A stretch of DNA of 64,000 nt, taken from Sphingorhabdus sp. EL138 (GTDB lineage: Bacteria; Pseudomonadota; Alphaproteobacteria; Sphingomonadales; Sphingomonadaceae). A model generated the notes under the pieces. That model searched no databases and had not been told where the DNA came from. It was given only the letters and a program-made list of their open reading frames with translations. The position numbers and the translations under genes were made by a program. Where the stretch lies: the NCBI RefSeq assembly GCF_945862485.1, contig NZ_CAMAYF010000003.1, positions 62,001-126,000 on the forward strand. Direction: 5' to 3'. Position 1 is the stretch's first letter. Every line of letters begins with the position of its first letter. Shown here one piece after another: positions 63,855-64,000 of the stretch.

Positions 63855-64000
63855 GCGCGGTTCAAGCTATCCCCAATAGCCGGGTTGTCGTGTTGTTCCT
63901 TGTGATGCTCGTTGCCGCTGCCGGCAATACCGCGATGCAGTCGGCTCTTCCCGCGATCGCCAGCGAATTGGATATGCCCGATGTGTGGGTCAGTCTGGCC
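63851..64000 (+). CDS. MFS transporter, N-terminal part
   Basis: The first 50 residues are visible before the window ends. They include a hydrophobic first helix (VVVLFLVMLVAAAGNTAMQSALPAIASEL), the usual opening of drug-resistance or metabolite permeases. It overlaps the ABM-protein stop by ATGA, so the two are cotranscribed. The substrate is not assignable. Confidence 0.7.
   Translation, partial: MSAVQAIPNSRVVVLFLVMLVAAAGNTAMQSALPAIASELDMPDVWVSLA

Overview
The window is a chromosomal segment of an alphaproteobacterium, most likely a member of the Sphingomonadales (Sphingopyxis/Sphingorhabdus-like). This rests on gene content and order: a STAS-MlaE/MlaF/MlaD/lipoprotein set, UrcA, an ihfA-merR pair, rpmF-plsX-fabH-ihfA, a class I lysyl-tRNA synthetase, a RodZ-like HTH-cpoB-tilS-ftsH run, an intracellular PHA depolymerase, and the remnant of an alphaproteobacterial gene transfer agent. 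Base composition is moderately GC-rich and even by eye. Genes are packed tightly, often with ATGA overlaps, and no gene-free stretch exceeds about 300 bases. I saw no rRNA, tRNA or CRISPR array.

Layout. 1-5.1 kb: the end of an SLC13-type anion symporter, a HAD phosphatase, and an Mla-type phospholipid ABC transporter operon. 5.1-11.6 kb: a MidA-like methyltransferase with lgt, an acyl-CoA ligase and glnD. 11.7-14.0 kb: an OmpA-family porin-like protein, then a gene transfer agent scar in which a small-terminase gene is followed by a reading frame joining the start of the large terminase to the end of the DUF2793 protein. 14.1-24.8 kb: rluE-like, roxA-like, a VOC protein, lnt, metK (behind a palindromic operator), trmB, a LytS/LytTR two-component pair, UrcA, a ThiS-ThiG fusion and aroQ. 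24.8-34.9 kb: accBC, a VanX-like dipeptidase, an RcnB-family protein with EF-hand-like repeats, an amidohydrolase, a prolyl 4-hydroxylase-like oxygenase, a DUF885 peptidase, an esterase and a desaturase.

34.9-43.5 kb: lysS, a DinG-type helicase, a SixA-like phosphatase, a GNAT protein, and the merR-ihfA-fabH-plsX-rpmF cluster. 43.5-49.4 kb: MAPEG, an MBL hydrolase, an S24 repressor divergent from two small genes across a region with an SOS-type box and a palindrome, an MscS channel, a MaoC protein, a thiolase, and a monooxygenase gene interrupted by a 161-bp miniature inverted-repeat element. 49.4-64 kb: a dipeptide epimerase, phaZ, an MsbA-like exporter, two YdcH/DUF465 proteins, ptsP, a RodZ-like protein, cpoB, tilS, ftsH, a Rap1a-like secreted protein, rpoZ, a phospholipase D/cardiolipin synthase-like protein, an ABM-family protein and the start of an MFS transporter.

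Most of the window is housekeeping, with a clear emphasis on envelope and lipid metabolism: Mla, Lgt, Lnt, AccBC, FabH, PlsX, the desaturase, the PLD protein, and two enzymes of peptidoglycan-peptide turnover (VanX-like and the Ala-Glu-type epimerase). The non-ordinary signals are the gene transfer agent deletion scar, the miniature element in the monooxygenase gene, the S24/SOS-box divergent module, the 12-residue calcium-loop repeats in the RcnB-like protein and the ThiS-ThiG fusion.
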